A stretch of 64,000 nt of DNA from Ruegeria haliotis (lineage in GTDB: Bacteria > Pseudomonadota > Alphaproteobacteria > Rhodobacterales > Rhodobacteraceae), in NCBI RefSeq assembly GCF_013377785.1, contig NZ_JABXWT010000001.1, positions 1 to 64,000 on the forward strand, written 5' to 3'. The position numbers were made by a program, and so were the translations under genes. Under the pieces are notes generated by a model, which worked only from the letters and a program-made list of their open reading frames with translations, was not told where the DNA came from and did not search any database. This document shows positions 35,421-44,215 of this stretch, piece by piece. Position 1 is the first letter of the stretch. Every line of letters begins with the position of its first letter.

Positions 35421-36395
35421 ATGCTTGATGCTATGACCACAGCCGATTGTCTGACTCTGGACGATATGCGCGAGGCGCATGACCGGATCAGGCCACATAT
35501 TAACCGCACGCCGGTGCTGCGGTCTGCCTATCTGGACGACCTGACCGGCGCGCAACTGTTCTTCAAGTGCGAAAACTTTCAGGAGGCCGGTGCCTTTAAG
35601 GTTCGCGGTGCCTGCAACGCCGTATTTGGCTTGAATGACGAGGCCGCCAGGCACGGTGTCGCCACCCATTCCTCGGGCAACCACGCGCTGAGCCTCAGCT
35701 ATGCAGCCGGGCGGCGTGGAATTCCCTGCAATGTGGTGATGCCGCGCACTGCGCCGCAGGCCAAAAAGGATGCCGTTCGCCGCTATGGCGGTATCATCAC
35801 CGAATGTGAACCTTCGACCACCTCGCGCGAGGCCGTGTTTGCGCAAGTTCAGCAGCAGTCGGGTGGTGAGTTCGTGCATCCCTATAACGATCCACGCGTG
35901 ATCGCGGGGCAGGCGACCTGTTCGGCTGAGCTGTTGGAACAAACCGATGGTCTGGATGCGGTGGTGGCGCCCATCGGCGGTGGCGGCATGGTGTCGGGGA
36001 CCTGTTTGACCCTGTCCAATCTGGCGCCCGAAGTGAAGATATATGCAGCCGAGCCCGAGCAAGCTGACGACGCCTATCGCAGCTTCAAGGCCGGTCTCAT
36101 CATTGCCGATGATGCGCCCGATACCATTGCCGATGGGCTGAAAGTGCCGCTGAAGGAAAACACATGGCATTTCGTGTCGAACTTCGTGGCCGATATCCAC
36201 ACGGCCAGCGAGCAGGACATTGTCGACGCGATGAAGATCACCTGGAAATACCTGCGTATCGTGATGGAGCCCAGCAGCGCGGTACCCCTGGCGGCAATTT
36301 TGAAGAACCCGGACGTGTTCCGGGGCAAGCGTGTCGGCGTGATCATCACTGGCGGCAATGTGGATCTGGATAAACTGCCCTGGATCAAGGGCTGA
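35421..36395 (+). CDS. bhcB: Beta-hydroxyaspartate dehydratase
   Basis: This is a 324-residue fold-type II PLP enzyme like threonine/serine dehydratase. PLP Lys60 sits in FQEAGAFKVRGA, the substrate loop is SSGNHALS and the phosphate-binding loop is GGGGMVSG. In the cycle it dehydrates erythro-beta-hydroxyaspartate to iminosuccinate. AGGAGG lies 7 bases before the ATG. It stands 12 bases before bhcC. Confidence 0.92.
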   Translation: MLDAMTTADCLTLDDMREAHDRIRPHINRTPVLRSAYLDDLTGAQLFFKCENFQEAGAFKVRGACNAVFGLNDEAARHGVATHSSGNHALSLSYAAGRRGIPCNVVMPRTAPQAKKDAVRRYGGIITECEPSTTSREAVFAQVQQQSGGEFVHPYNDPRVIAGQATCSAELLEQTDGLDAVVAPIGGGGMVSGTCLTLSNLAPEVKIYAAEPEQADDAYRSFKAGLIIADDAPDTIADGLKVPLKENTWHFVSNFVADIHTASEQDIVDAMKITWKYLRIVMEPSSAVPLAAILKNPDVFRGKRVGVIITGGNVDLDKLPWIKG

Positions 36396-36407
36396 GGAGG
36401 AAGAAAG

Positions 36408-37571
36408 ATGAACAAGCCTGTGAACATCGATCAGCTTGAAGTTGGCTTTGACATTCCTGCCGCGATTGGCATGAATGAGGCCGAAATTCAGACTCCGTCT
36501 CTGGTGCTGGACCTGGATGCGCTGGAGCGTAATATCAAAAAGATGGGTGCCTACGCCAAGGCCCACGGAATGCGTCACCGCGTTCATGGTAAGATGCATA
36601 AATCCGTCGATGTGGCCCAGATGCAAATCGATCTGGGCGGCGCCTGTGGTGTGTGTTGCCAGAAAGTGTCCGAGGCTGAAGTTTTTGCTCGCGGTGGTAT
36701 CAAGGACGTTCTGGTCTCGAACCAGGTACGTGACCCGGCCAAAATCGACCGTCTGGCGCGGATGCCCAAGTTGGGCGCACGGACGATTTGCTGTGTTGAT
36801 GACATCGACAATGTGGCCGATCTGTCCGAGGCGGCGCAGCGACACGGCACACAGATCGAATGCCTCGTCGAAATTGATTGTGGCGCGGGCCGTTGCGGGG
36901 TGACCACCACGCCCGAGGTGATCGCCATTGCCAAGGCAATCGACGTGGCCCCCGGTCTGAAGTTTGCGGGCATTCAGGCCTATCAGGGCGCGATGCAGCA
37001 CATGGACCTCTATGAGGATCGCAAGGCCAAAATCGATATTGCCGTGGCTATGGTGAAAGACGCCGTCGATGGCCTGAAGGCCGAAGGTTTGGACTACGAT
37101 ATCGTTGGCGGTGGCGGGACTGGATCGTACTATTTTGAGAGTACATCCGGCGTTTTCAACGAGCTGCAATGCGGGTCTTACGCCTTCATGGATGCCGATT
37201 ACGGACGTATCCTCGACAAGGACGGCAACCGCATCGACCGGGGCGAGTGGGAAAACGCCTTCTTCATCCTGACCAGCGTCATGAGCCACGCCAAGGCTGA
37301 CAAAGCCATCGTCGATGCGGGCCTCAAGGCCCAATCGGTGGACAGCGGCCTGCCCGTGATCTTTGGGCGCTCGGACGTGGAATACGTCAAATGCTCGGAC
37401 GAGCACGGGGTTGTGGCGGATCCGGACGGCGTTCTCAAAGTCAACGACAAGCTGCGTCTGGTGCCCGGCCACTGCGATCCAACGGCCAACGTGCACGATT
37501 GGTATGTCGGAGTGCGCGGCGGTAAAGTCGAAACCCTGTGGCCAGTTTCTGCGCGCGGAAAAGCGTATTGA
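36408..37571 (+). CDS. bhcC: Beta-hydroxyaspartate aldolase
   Basis: This is a 387-residue protein of the D-threonine aldolase-like alanine-racemase fold. The presumed PLP lysine is Lys62 in RVHGKMHKSVDV. Metal ligands typical of the family appear near the C-terminus (EHGVV and PGHCDPTANVHDW). It condenses glycine and glyoxylate to beta-hydroxyaspartate. GAGGAAG precedes the ATG. It lies between bhcB and bhcD. Confidence 0.92.
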   Translation: MNKPVNIDQLEVGFDIPAAIGMNEAEIQTPSLVLDLDALERNIKKMGAYAKAHGMRHRVHGKMHKSVDVAQMQIDLGGACGVCCQKVSEAEVFARGGIKDVLVSNQVRDPAKIDRLARMPKLGARTICCVDDIDNVADLSEAAQRHGTQIECLVEIDCGAGRCGVTTTPEVIAIAKAIDVAPGLKFAGIQAYQGAMQHMDLYEDRKAKIDIAVAMVKDAVDGLKAEGLDYDIVGGGGTGSYYFESTSGVFNELQCGSYAFMDADYGRILDKDGNRIDRGEWENAFFILTSVMSHAKADKAIVDAGLKAQSVDSGLPVIFGRSDVEYVKCSDEHGVVADPDGVLKVNDKLRLVPGHCDPTANVHDWYVGVRGGKVETLWPVSARGKAY

Positions 37572-37600
37572 ACTGCACCTTAAACGCTGGAGAAGAGGTC

Positions 37601-38590
37601 ATGAAAGATATGTCGGATAAAGGTCTGCTGATCGTCGGAGAAGAACTGTGCCAGCAGCTGGTCGGACGCCGTGATGCGTTCGATGCGGTCGAGGCCGTGT
37701 TCGGCGCCATGGCACGCGGCGATGCCTATAATTTCCCGGTCATCCGAGAGGCGATTGGATATGCCGATGCCCTTTATGGCTTCAAATCCGGATTTGACCG
37801 GGCGGGTCAGGTGTTGGGTCTGAAATCCGGCGGCTACTGGCCCGGCAACATGGATAAAGGGCTGACCAATCATCAGTCCACCGTGTTCCTGTTCGATCCG
37901 GATACGGGCAAACTGGCTGCTCTGGTCGGTGGCAACTACCTGACTGCAGTGCGCACGGCGGCTTCTTCGGCCGTTTCGATTGCTCATCTGGCACGCAAGG
38001 ACTCTAAAGTTCTGGGCATGGTTGGCGCGGGTCATCAATCCGCCTTCCAACTGCGCGCCGCAGCCGAGCAACGCGACTTTGAAAAAGTTGTCGCCTGGAA
38101 TCCGCATCCCGAAATGTTGCCACGTCTGGGCGAGGTCGCAAACGAGATCGGTCTGGAATTCGAAGCGATTAGCCAAGAGCAGCTTGGCGCGCAGGCAGAC
38201 GTCATTATCACCATCACGTCGGCTTTTGAGCCGTTATTGATGAAAGACTGGATCAAACCCGGCACACATCTGGCCTGCATGGGTACCGATACTAAGGGCA
38301 AGCAAGAGGTTGACGCGGCTCTGGTTGCTTCAGCCACCGTCTTCACCGATGAGATCGCCCAGTCGATCTCGTTGGGCGAGGCCCAGCATGCAGTGGTCGA
38401 TGGTACGCTGAACGAAGAGCGGATCATTCCGATTGGGGCCGTCATCAACGGCGATCATCCCGGCCGGACCAGCGCGGACGAGGTCACTTTGTTCGATGGT
38501 ACCGGCGTCGGGCTGCAGGACCTTGCTGTGGCCTCTGTGGCCGCGCGGCTCGCAGAAGAAGGCGGGCACGCCCAACGCGCCGTCTTGTAA
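37601..38590 (+). CDS. bhcD: Iminosuccinate reductase
   Basis: This is a 329-residue protein of the ornithine cyclodeaminase/mu-crystallin family. GMVGAGHQSAFQLRAAAE is the nucleotide-binding fold, and Lys/Arg residues of FKSGFDRAGQVLGLKSGGYW line the substrate site. It reduces iminosuccinate to aspartate, which BhcA uses again. The start at 37601 has AGAAGAGG just upstream. The last gene of the cluster, it is followed by a hairpin terminator. Confidence 0.92.
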   Translation: MKDMSDKGLLIVGEELCQQLVGRRDAFDAVEAVFGAMARGDAYNFPVIREAIGYADALYGFKSGFDRAGQVLGLKSGGYWPGNMDKGLTNHQSTVFLFDPDTGKLAALVGGNYLTAVRTAASSAVSIAHLARKDSKVLGMVGAGHQSAFQLRAAAEQRDFEKVVAWNPHPEMLPRLGEVANEIGLEFEAISQEQLGAQADVIITITSAFEPLLMKDWIKPGTHLACMGTDTKGKQEVDAALVASATVFTDEIAQSISLGEAQHAVVDGTLNEERIIPIGAVINGDHPGRTSADEVTLFDGTGVGLQDLAVASVAARLAEEGGHAQRAVL

Positions 38591-38622
38591 GAGACCGACG
38601 CGCAGTACTTGAAACAGAAAAA

Positions 38623-38656
38623 CAGCGCCCGATCCGGCAATCCGGTTTGGGCGCTG
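38623..38656. terminator. Bidirectional terminator between bhcD and the FadR-type gene
   Basis: CAGCGCCC (38623-38630) pairs perfectly with GGGCGCTG (38649-38656). On the minus strand the stem is followed by TTTTTCTGTTTC, a good tail for ending the regulator transcript. On the plus strand it ends bhcABCD with a weaker T tail. Confidence 0.8.
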
Positions 38657-38676
38657 CTGATTTGAAACTGCGCTGT

Positions 38677-39450
38677 TTACCGCGCCAGTAGTCTGCGCTT
38701 TTCGGCCATTGCTTCGCGCCGATGCCGCTCAATCCCCAGCTTGAACGATTCCTCTACAAAGTCGATGTGATCTGTCGCGGCTTTCTCGGCCCGCGTTTCG
38801 TCGCCTTCAATCACCGCCCGTCCAAGTTCCAGATGCTGCTGCAACAGTTTTTCGCCGGTTCCGTCGATCGTTTTCAGAAAGTCACGGTTATAGAACACAC
38901 CTTTGCGCGTGAGTTCGTAGATCGATGCCATCATGTGAATCAGAGTCGCATTCTGGCTGGCGTCCACGATTGCGGAATGCAGGGCAAAGTCAGCTTCCTG
39001 CGATGCTTTCGCATCCTTCACCTGCCACGCGCGTTCATTTTCGGCCAATATTTCGGATAACCGTTCTTTGTCCGCTTTAGTCGCCCGGCGCGCGGCAAGC
39101 CTTGCGGCAAATCCTTCCTGCTCGCGACGGTATTCCAGATAGTCGAAAAAGGCCGGTTCATGTCGTTCGTACAGGGCAAGAAGTGCAGGCATCATCGCCT
39201 GACCGGTCAGCGCGGCGACGAATGTGCCCTCACCGTGCTGGGTCGTGACAAGGCCGCGCCCTTCCAGAACAGACAGGGCCTCGCGCAGCTTGGGCCGCGA
39301 CACGCGCAACATCTCGGCCAGATCACGCTCGGACGGTAATTTACGTCCCTGTTTCAGGATGCCCGAGGCTATCAGTTCCTCGATTTGCGACACCACAGCA
39401 TCGGCCAGCGATTCGTGCCCAACCGGTTCAAATATCGCCATAGTGCTCAT
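38677..39450 (-). CDS. FadR-type GntR regulator (lactate/glycolate operon)
   Basis: This is a 257-residue protein. The N-terminal GntR winged helix (about 10-75; KLPSERDLAEMLRVSRPKLR; VLEGRGLVTTQHGEGTFVA) precedes an FCD effector domain (about 95-235) with His/Asp metal-ligand positions. The start at 39450 leaves an upstream operator free. PdhR, LldR and GlcC belong to this branch and respond to pyruvate, lactate or glycolate. It is divergent from the TRAP-lldD-dld operon and probably represses it. Confidence 0.88.
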   Translation of the reverse strand: MSTMAIFEPVGHESLADAVVSQIEELIASGILKQGRKLPSERDLAEMLRVSRPKLREALSVLEGRGLVTTQHGEGTFVAALTGQAMMPALLALYERHEPAFFDYLEYRREQEGFAARLAARRATKADKERLSEILAENERAWQVKDAKASQEADFALHSAIVDASQNATLIHMMASIYELTRKGVFYNRDFLKTIDGTGEKLLQQHLELGRAVIEGDETRAEKAATDHIDFVEESFKLGIERHRREAMAEKRRLLAR

Positions 39451-39488
39451 GAGATGCCGCCCTGTCTGATGCTCAGCTTGGAATGTGT

Positions 39489-39507
39489 TGGTAAATAAAT
39501 ATAACCA
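39489..39507. promoter_or_regulatory. TGGT/ACCA operator upstream of the FadR-type gene
   Basis: TGGTAAATAAATATAACCA has TGGT and ACCA ends like FadR-family half sites. It lies 39 bases upstream of the regulator start, which suggests autoregulation. Confidence 0.5.
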
Positions 39508-39695
39508 TATGTCGCGAAAATTCAAGCTGCAGAATACCTGTATCGGGTGAGGGTCAGTTGTCTGATTGTGAACGGTTTTTGAGCATCAGACGCCACTTCT
39601 GGTACTGAATCATCGCCGCTTTTCTGCTGAATCTTCATCGGTAATGATCCATGGGGGTAACCCAATGGTAAATAAAAATGTTGACTGGTTTTAGT

Positions 39696-39714
39696 TGGTA
39701 AAGTTAATTTACCA
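39696..39714. promoter_or_regulatory. Perfect inverted-repeat operator upstream of dctP
   Basis: TGGTAAA (39696-39702), spacer GTTAA and TTTACCA (39708-39714) form a perfect 7-base inverted repeat, 72 bases before the dctP start. It shares the TGGTAAA half with the site at 39489 and with a lone half at 39665. It is a strong candidate binding site for the divergent FadR-type regulator. Confidence 0.65.
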
Positions 39715-39785
39715 CCGACGAAACGCCGGACGATCCTGCGCTTCTGATCGGGATGGATGTCCCGAACTACTTTGGAGGAGATTTC

Positions 39786-40835
39786 ATGAAAAAGACCCTG
39801 ACGAGCCTCGCCATTGCCGCCAGCCTGCTTGCCGCACCCGCTGTTGCTGCTGACAAGCTGTTGCTGAAAACCCCGATTGCCTTCTCGACCGAGCTTCCGG
39901 GTCTTGGTTCACCCATCCCTCGTGTTGCCGACCAGTTGGCTCTGATGTCGGGCGGCACACTGAAGATGAAGGTGTACGAACCGGGTAAATTGGTCCCGCC
40001 GTTCGAGATCCTCGATGCGGTATCCACCGGCAAGATCAATTCGGGCTACACCACGGCTGGCTATTGGGCGGGCAAAATCCCTGCCGCGCCGCTGTTCTCG
40101 GCTGTTCCGTTCGGTCCTGAGGCGGGCGAATACATGGCGTGGCTGTACTACGGTAACGGCATGTCGCTGTATCAGGAGATGTACGATCAGGCGGGCTTTA
40201 ATGTCCACGTTCTGCCCTGTGCCATCATCGCGCCTGAGACATCAGGCTGGTTCGCGACCGAGATCAACTCGCCCGAAGACCTCAATGGTCTCAAGATGCG
40301 CTTTTTTGGGCTTGGCGGCAAAGTGATGCAGAAGCTGGGCGTGGCGACTTCGCTGCTGCCGGGTGGTGAGATCTTCCCCGCGCTGGAAAAAGGCGCCATC
40401 GACGCGACCGAATTCTCGATGCCAGCCATCGACGCGCGTCTGGGTTTCCACAAGCTGGTCAAGTTCAACTACTTCCCCGGCTGGCATCAGCAGGCCACCG
40501 TGTTCGAACTGCTGATCAACAAGGATGTCTGGAACGAGACCAGTGATCAGCACAAAGCGATTATCGAAAGCGCCTGTAAAGCCTCGATGGCGGACAGTTT
40601 TGCCGAAGGTGAAGCCATCCAGCACGCCGCATTGATCGACAATGTCGAAAACAATGGCGTTACCCTCAAGCAGTGGTCGCCCGAGATGCTCGACACATTC
40701 CGCGCAACCTGGGAAGAGGTTGCCGCAGAAGAGGCCGCCAATGACGCCTTCTTCGCTCAGGTTCTGGCCGACATGAACGAGTTCCGCGACGGTTATGCCC
40801 TGTGGAAGACAAACGCGTTTCTCCCTCGTCAGTAA
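39786..40835 (+). CDS. dctP: TRAP transporter solute-binding protein (2-hydroxy acid type)
   Basis: This is a 349-residue protein with a signal peptide (MKKTLTSLAIAASLLAAPAV, cleavage after AVAA). The start at 39786 has GGAGG about 7 bases upstream. It has the DctP fold, with the conserved Arg of LKMRFFGLGGKVMQKLG that pairs with the substrate carboxylate. It captures an organic acid in the periplasm for the fused DctQM protein. Neighbouring lldD and dld genes suggest lactate or glycolate as substrate. Confidence 0.88.
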   Translation: MKKTLTSLAIAASLLAAPAVAADKLLLKTPIAFSTELPGLGSPIPRVADQLALMSGGTLKMKVYEPGKLVPPFEILDAVSTGKINSGYTTAGYWAGKIPAAPLFSAVPFGPEAGEYMAWLYYGNGMSLYQEMYDQAGFNVHVLPCAIIAPETSGWFATEINSPEDLNGLKMRFFGLGGKVMQKLGVATSLLPGGEIFPALEKGAIDATEFSMPAIDARLGFHKLVKFNYFPGWHQQATVFELLINKDVWNETSDQHKAIIESACKASMADSFAEGEAIQHAALIDNVENNGVTLKQWSPEMLDTFRATWEEVAAEEAANDAFFAQVLADMNEFRDGYALWKTNAFLPRQ

Positions 40836-40853
40836 CCTCCCTGACTGACGACA

Positions 40854-40888
40854 CCGGGGCGGCATAATCCGCCGCCTCGGCCCTTTTT
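40854..40888 (+). terminator. Attenuator-type terminator between dctP and dctQM
   Basis: CCGGGGCGGC (40854-40863) pairs with GCCGCCTCGG (40871-40880) over 10 bases with one G-T pair, followed by CCCTTTTT. Placed after dctP, it should let most transcripts end there and so make binding protein in excess of the membrane subunits. Confidence 0.75.
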
Positions 40889-40952
40889 CCTGAATTTCGG
40901 AATTTCTAACTTTTCACTGCCCGCACGCCGGGCTGCTGAGCGAGGAATGACC

Positions 40953-43016
40953 ATGGCCACGCACAAGAACCCAAGCGATCCGGTCGAAGCCTATGAGGGC
41001 ATCCTGGAACACCCCGACACCGACCGTCAGAAAATCGCTGTTGCGATCGACACAGGCGTCAAGGCAATCGGACATGTGGTGATGTGGGCCAATGTTCTGT
41101 TGATGGCGGCGATCTTCAGTCAGGTCTCGCTGCGCTATCTTCTCAGCCAGAACTATCCCAAACTGGACGAGATCCAGTGGCATTTCTATGGCATCGTCAC
41201 CATGATCGGCATCTCTTACGCGCTGATCACCGACAGCCATGTGCGTGTCGACGTGCTGCATATGCAGTTATCTCGCCGGGCGCAGCGCATTATCGAAGTG
41301 ATCGGCATTCTGTGCCTGCTGACACCGTTCATCTACCTGATGATTGATCAGGGGTATGACTATTTCTACGAGAGCCTCCGGGTCAACGAACGTTCGGACA
41401 GCCCCACTGGTTTGCCCGCGCGCTGGGCGTTCAAGGCAGTGATTCCGATCAGCTTCATCCTGTTGGCACTGGCCGCACTGGCGCGGCTGATCCACGACGG
41501 GCACGCCCTGCTGTACGGACCGTCCACGGAGCGCGAAGGCGGGTCGTTGCGGCGCATCTTGCTGGTGCTGGCCGTGTTTGCCGTTGTTTGCGTGGCGCTG
41601 ACTTTCCTGGTCGAGACGACCGAGGAAAAGCTGGTTATCGCCATGTTCCTGACCTTCATCGCGCTGCTGTTCACCGGCTATCCGGTGGCTTGGGTGTTGG
41701 CCGGTGTTGGCGTCGCGTATTGTGGTCTGGCCTATCTATTCGACAACGACCTGATGTTGTGGACGGGGTTAGAGAGCACCTTTACCGGTCTCGACTATCT
41801 GACCCTTGGGGCTGTGGTGAATAGGGTCTACGCGACGATGTCGAATGCGGTGCTTGTGGCGCTGCCGATGTTCATCTTCATGGGCCTCATGCTGGATGAA
41901 AGCGGTGTGGCGGAACGGTTGATGACCTCGATGCAGCGCTTGTTTGGAACCGTGCGTGGCGGGCTGGCTATTACCGTCACGCTGATCGGTATCATTCTGG
42001 CGGCCTCCACAGGGATCATTGGTGCGTCGGTGGTGTTGCTGGGTGTGCTGTCACTACCGTCCATGATGCAGCAGAATTACCAGCCGACATTGGCAGCAGG
42101 TGTGGTTTCGGCGTCCGGAACGCTAGGCATCCTGATCCCGCCTTCGATCATGTTGGTAATTATGGCCGACCAGATGGCCTTATCTGTAGGTGATCTGTTC
42201 ATGGCCGCTGTGTTTCCGGGTGTGATTATCGGTGGTCTGTACCTGACCTACATCTTCTTTCTGGCACTGGTGAAACGAGATGCGGCCCCAGCGCCCGAGG
42301 GTGCCAAGGCCCCGGATTGGGCTGCGGTCAAGGACGTGCTGGTCGCTGTCCTGCCAACACTGGCGCTGATCTTGGCTGTTCTCGGGTCGATCTTTGCCGG
42401 ATTGACGACGCCGACCGAAGCCTCGGGCATCGGTGCTCTGGGTGCGACGCTGTTGGCGCTGGGGTATCGCAAGCTGACGTTCCAAAAGCTCTGGAATGTG
42501 TTGGTATCAACCTTCAACACCACCGCTTACATCTTTGCAATTTTCCTTGGTGCGACCGTGTTTTCTTATGTCCTGCGCGAGTTGGGTGGCGATGAGCTGA
42601 TCGAGCACGTGGTTCAATCCACTGGCTTCGGTTCAAACGGCACAATCATCTTCATCCTTTTCATCGTGTTCCTTCTGGGTTTTGTGCTGGACTGGATCGA
42701 GATCACGCTGATCGTGTTGCCGCTGATGCGCCCCATTGTGAACGGCCTCGGCATGGATATCCCCGGCTTTGGTGTTCTGGATGAACCGGCGCTGGTGTGG
42801 TTCGTGATCCTCGTCGCGGTGACGTTGCAAACCAGTTTCCTGACGCCGCCCGTGGGCTTTGCGCTGTTTTATCTGAAAGGTGTGTGCCCGCCCGAGATCC
42901 AGTTGACGCATATCTACCGTGGCATCATCCCCTTCGTGCTGTTGCAGCTGACCGGCCTTGCATTGGTCTTCCTGTGGCCGACCCTCGCCACCTGGTTACC
43001 GTCCGTCGCATACTGA
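40953..43016 (+). CDS. dctM: TRAP transporter fused small and large permease (DctQM)
   Basis: This is a 687-residue inner-membrane protein. The start at 40953 has GAGGA 6 bases upstream, while an ATG at 40947 abuts that site. The N-terminal 200 residues are the four-helix DctQ domain (MWANVLLMAAIFSQVSLRYL). The rest is the 12-helix DctM domain (LFTGYPVAWVLAGVG; AASTGIIGASVVLLGVLSLP; GTLGILIPPSIMLVI). The two are separate genes in many TRAP systems. It imports its acid with sodium. It is 11 bases before lldD. Confidence 0.9.
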   Translation: MATHKNPSDPVEAYEGILEHPDTDRQKIAVAIDTGVKAIGHVVMWANVLLMAAIFSQVSLRYLLSQNYPKLDEIQWHFYGIVTMIGISYALITDSHVRVDVLHMQLSRRAQRIIEVIGILCLLTPFIYLMIDQGYDYFYESLRVNERSDSPTGLPARWAFKAVIPISFILLALAALARLIHDGHALLYGPSTEREGGSLRRILLVLAVFAVVCVALTFLVETTEEKLVIAMFLTFIALLFTGYPVAWVLAGVGVAYCGLAYLFDNDLMLWTGLESTFTGLDYLTLGAVVNRVYATMSNAVLVALPMFIFMGLMLDESGVAERLMTSMQRLFGTVRGGLAITVTLIGIILAASTGIIGASVVLLGVLSLPSMMQQNYQPTLAAGVVSASGTLGILIPPSIMLVIMADQMALSVGDLFMAAVFPGVIIGGLYLTYIFFLALVKRDAAPAPEGAKAPDWAAVKDVLVAVLPTLALILAVLGSIFAGLTTPTEASGIGALGATLLALGYRKLTFQKLWNVLVSTFNTTAYIFAIFLGATVFSYVLRELGGDELIEHVVQSTGFGSNGTIIFILFIVFLLGFVLDWIEITLIVLPLMRPIVNGLGMDIPGFGVLDEPALVWFVILVAVTLQTSFLTPPVGFALFYLKGVCPPEIQLTHIYRGIIPFVLLQLTGLALVFLWPTLATWLPSVAY

Positions 43017-43027
43017 GGAGGTGTCCC

Positions 43028-44215
43028 ATGCGCCTGAATCAATGTCATAATTTCCACGATTTCCGAAAGCTGGCGAAACGGCGGCTGCCGGGACCGATCT
43101 TCAACTATATTGATGGCGGGTCCGATGACGAAGTGACGTACCGCGAAAACACCAATGCGTTTGATCGCTGCGACTTGTTGCCATCGGTTCTGCGCGGTGT
43201 GTCCGAAGTAGACATGTCCGTCACTGTGATGGGGCAGAAACTGGATATGCCAGTTTATTGCTCACCCACTGCGCTGCAACGGCTTTTCCATCATCAGGGC
43301 GAACGCGCCGTTGCTGCAGCGGCTGAGAAATACGGTACGATGTTCGGAGTTTCTTCACTGGGCACCGTGTCGCTTGAGGAGCTGCGGCAAAAGCACAAGA
43401 ACCCGCAAGTCTATCAATTCTATTTCCATAAGGATCGCGGCCTGAACACGGCGATGATGCAACGCGCCAAAGAGGCAGGCGTTGAGGTTATGATGCTGAC
43501 AGTGGACAGCATCACCGGCGGCAACCGCGAACGTGACTTGCGCACCGGATTCTCGATCCCGTTCCGCCTGACGCTGGGCGGTATGATCCAGTTTGCGATC
43601 AAGCCAATGTGGGGGATCAACTATGTCACCCACGAAAAATTCCGCTTACCGCAATTGGAAGAACACGTGGATATGGGCGGCGGCGCCAGTTCGATCGGCG
43701 GTTATTTTACCGACATGCTGGACCCGTCTATGAACTGGGATGATGTTGCACAGATGGTGCGCGACTGGGACGGCCAGTTCTGCCTGAAAGGGATCATGAC
43801 AGTTGAGGATGCCCGTCGCGCTGCAGACGTCGGATGCACTGGCGTCGTCCTGTCCAACCATGGTGGCCGTCAGTTGGACGGTTCACGCACGCCTTTCGAT
43901 CAATTGGCAGAGATTGTGGATGCAGTGGGTGATCGTCTGGATGTCATGATGGACAGCGGCATTCAACGCGGGACACATGTGCTCAAGGCGCTGTCGCTGG
44001 GCGCCAAGGCTGTTGGGGTTGGACGGCAGTACCTGTATCCCCTCGCGGCTGCAGGGCAGGTTGGTGTCGAACGCGCGCTGGGTCTGATGCGGGCTGAAAT
44101 CGGCCGGGACATGAAACTGATGGGCGTGACACGCATTGATGAGTTGACCCGCGACAACATCCGCTTCCGGGGTCTGCCGCCAAACAGTATCAGCGCGCAT
44201 AAGGGCGCGGCATGA
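43028..44215 (+). CDS. lldD: FMN-dependent L-2-hydroxy acid (L-lactate type) dehydrogenase
   Basis: This is a 395-residue protein of the L-lactate dehydrogenase/glycolate oxidase family. The start at 43028 has GAGGAGG upstream. FMN and catalytic residues are seen: Tyr in IFNYIDGGSDDE, the SPTALQRLFHHQGE region, Lys in QFCLKGIMTVEDA, the catalytic His and Arg of LSNHGGRQLDGS, and DSGIQRGTHVLKALSLGA. Its partner operon suggests lactate. Glycolate is possible because the BHA cycle lies next to it. Confidence 0.88.
   Translation: MRLNQCHNFHDFRKLAKRRLPGPIFNYIDGGSDDEVTYRENTNAFDRCDLLPSVLRGVSEVDMSVTVMGQKLDMPVYCSPTALQRLFHHQGERAVAAAAEKYGTMFGVSSLGTVSLEELRQKHKNPQVYQFYFHKDRGLNTAMMQRAKEAGVEVMMLTVDSITGGNRERDLRTGFSIPFRLTLGGMIQFAIKPMWGINYVTHEKFRLPQLEEHVDMGGGASSIGGYFTDMLDPSMNWDDVAQMVRDWDGQFCLKGIMTVEDARRAADVGCTGVVLSNHGGRQLDGSRTPFDQLAEIVDAVGDRLDVMMDSGIQRGTHVLKALSLGAKAVGVGRQYLYPLAAAGQVGVERALGLMRAEIGRDMKLMGVTRIDELTRDNIRFRGLPPNSISAHKGAA

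Noticed and set aside
35322..37496. A 724-codon open frame on the minus strand across bhcA-bhcC
   Set aside because: It runs antisense to three well-supported enzymes, has no ribosome site and its composition (His/Gln/Arg-rich) is that of a shadow frame caused by codon bias.
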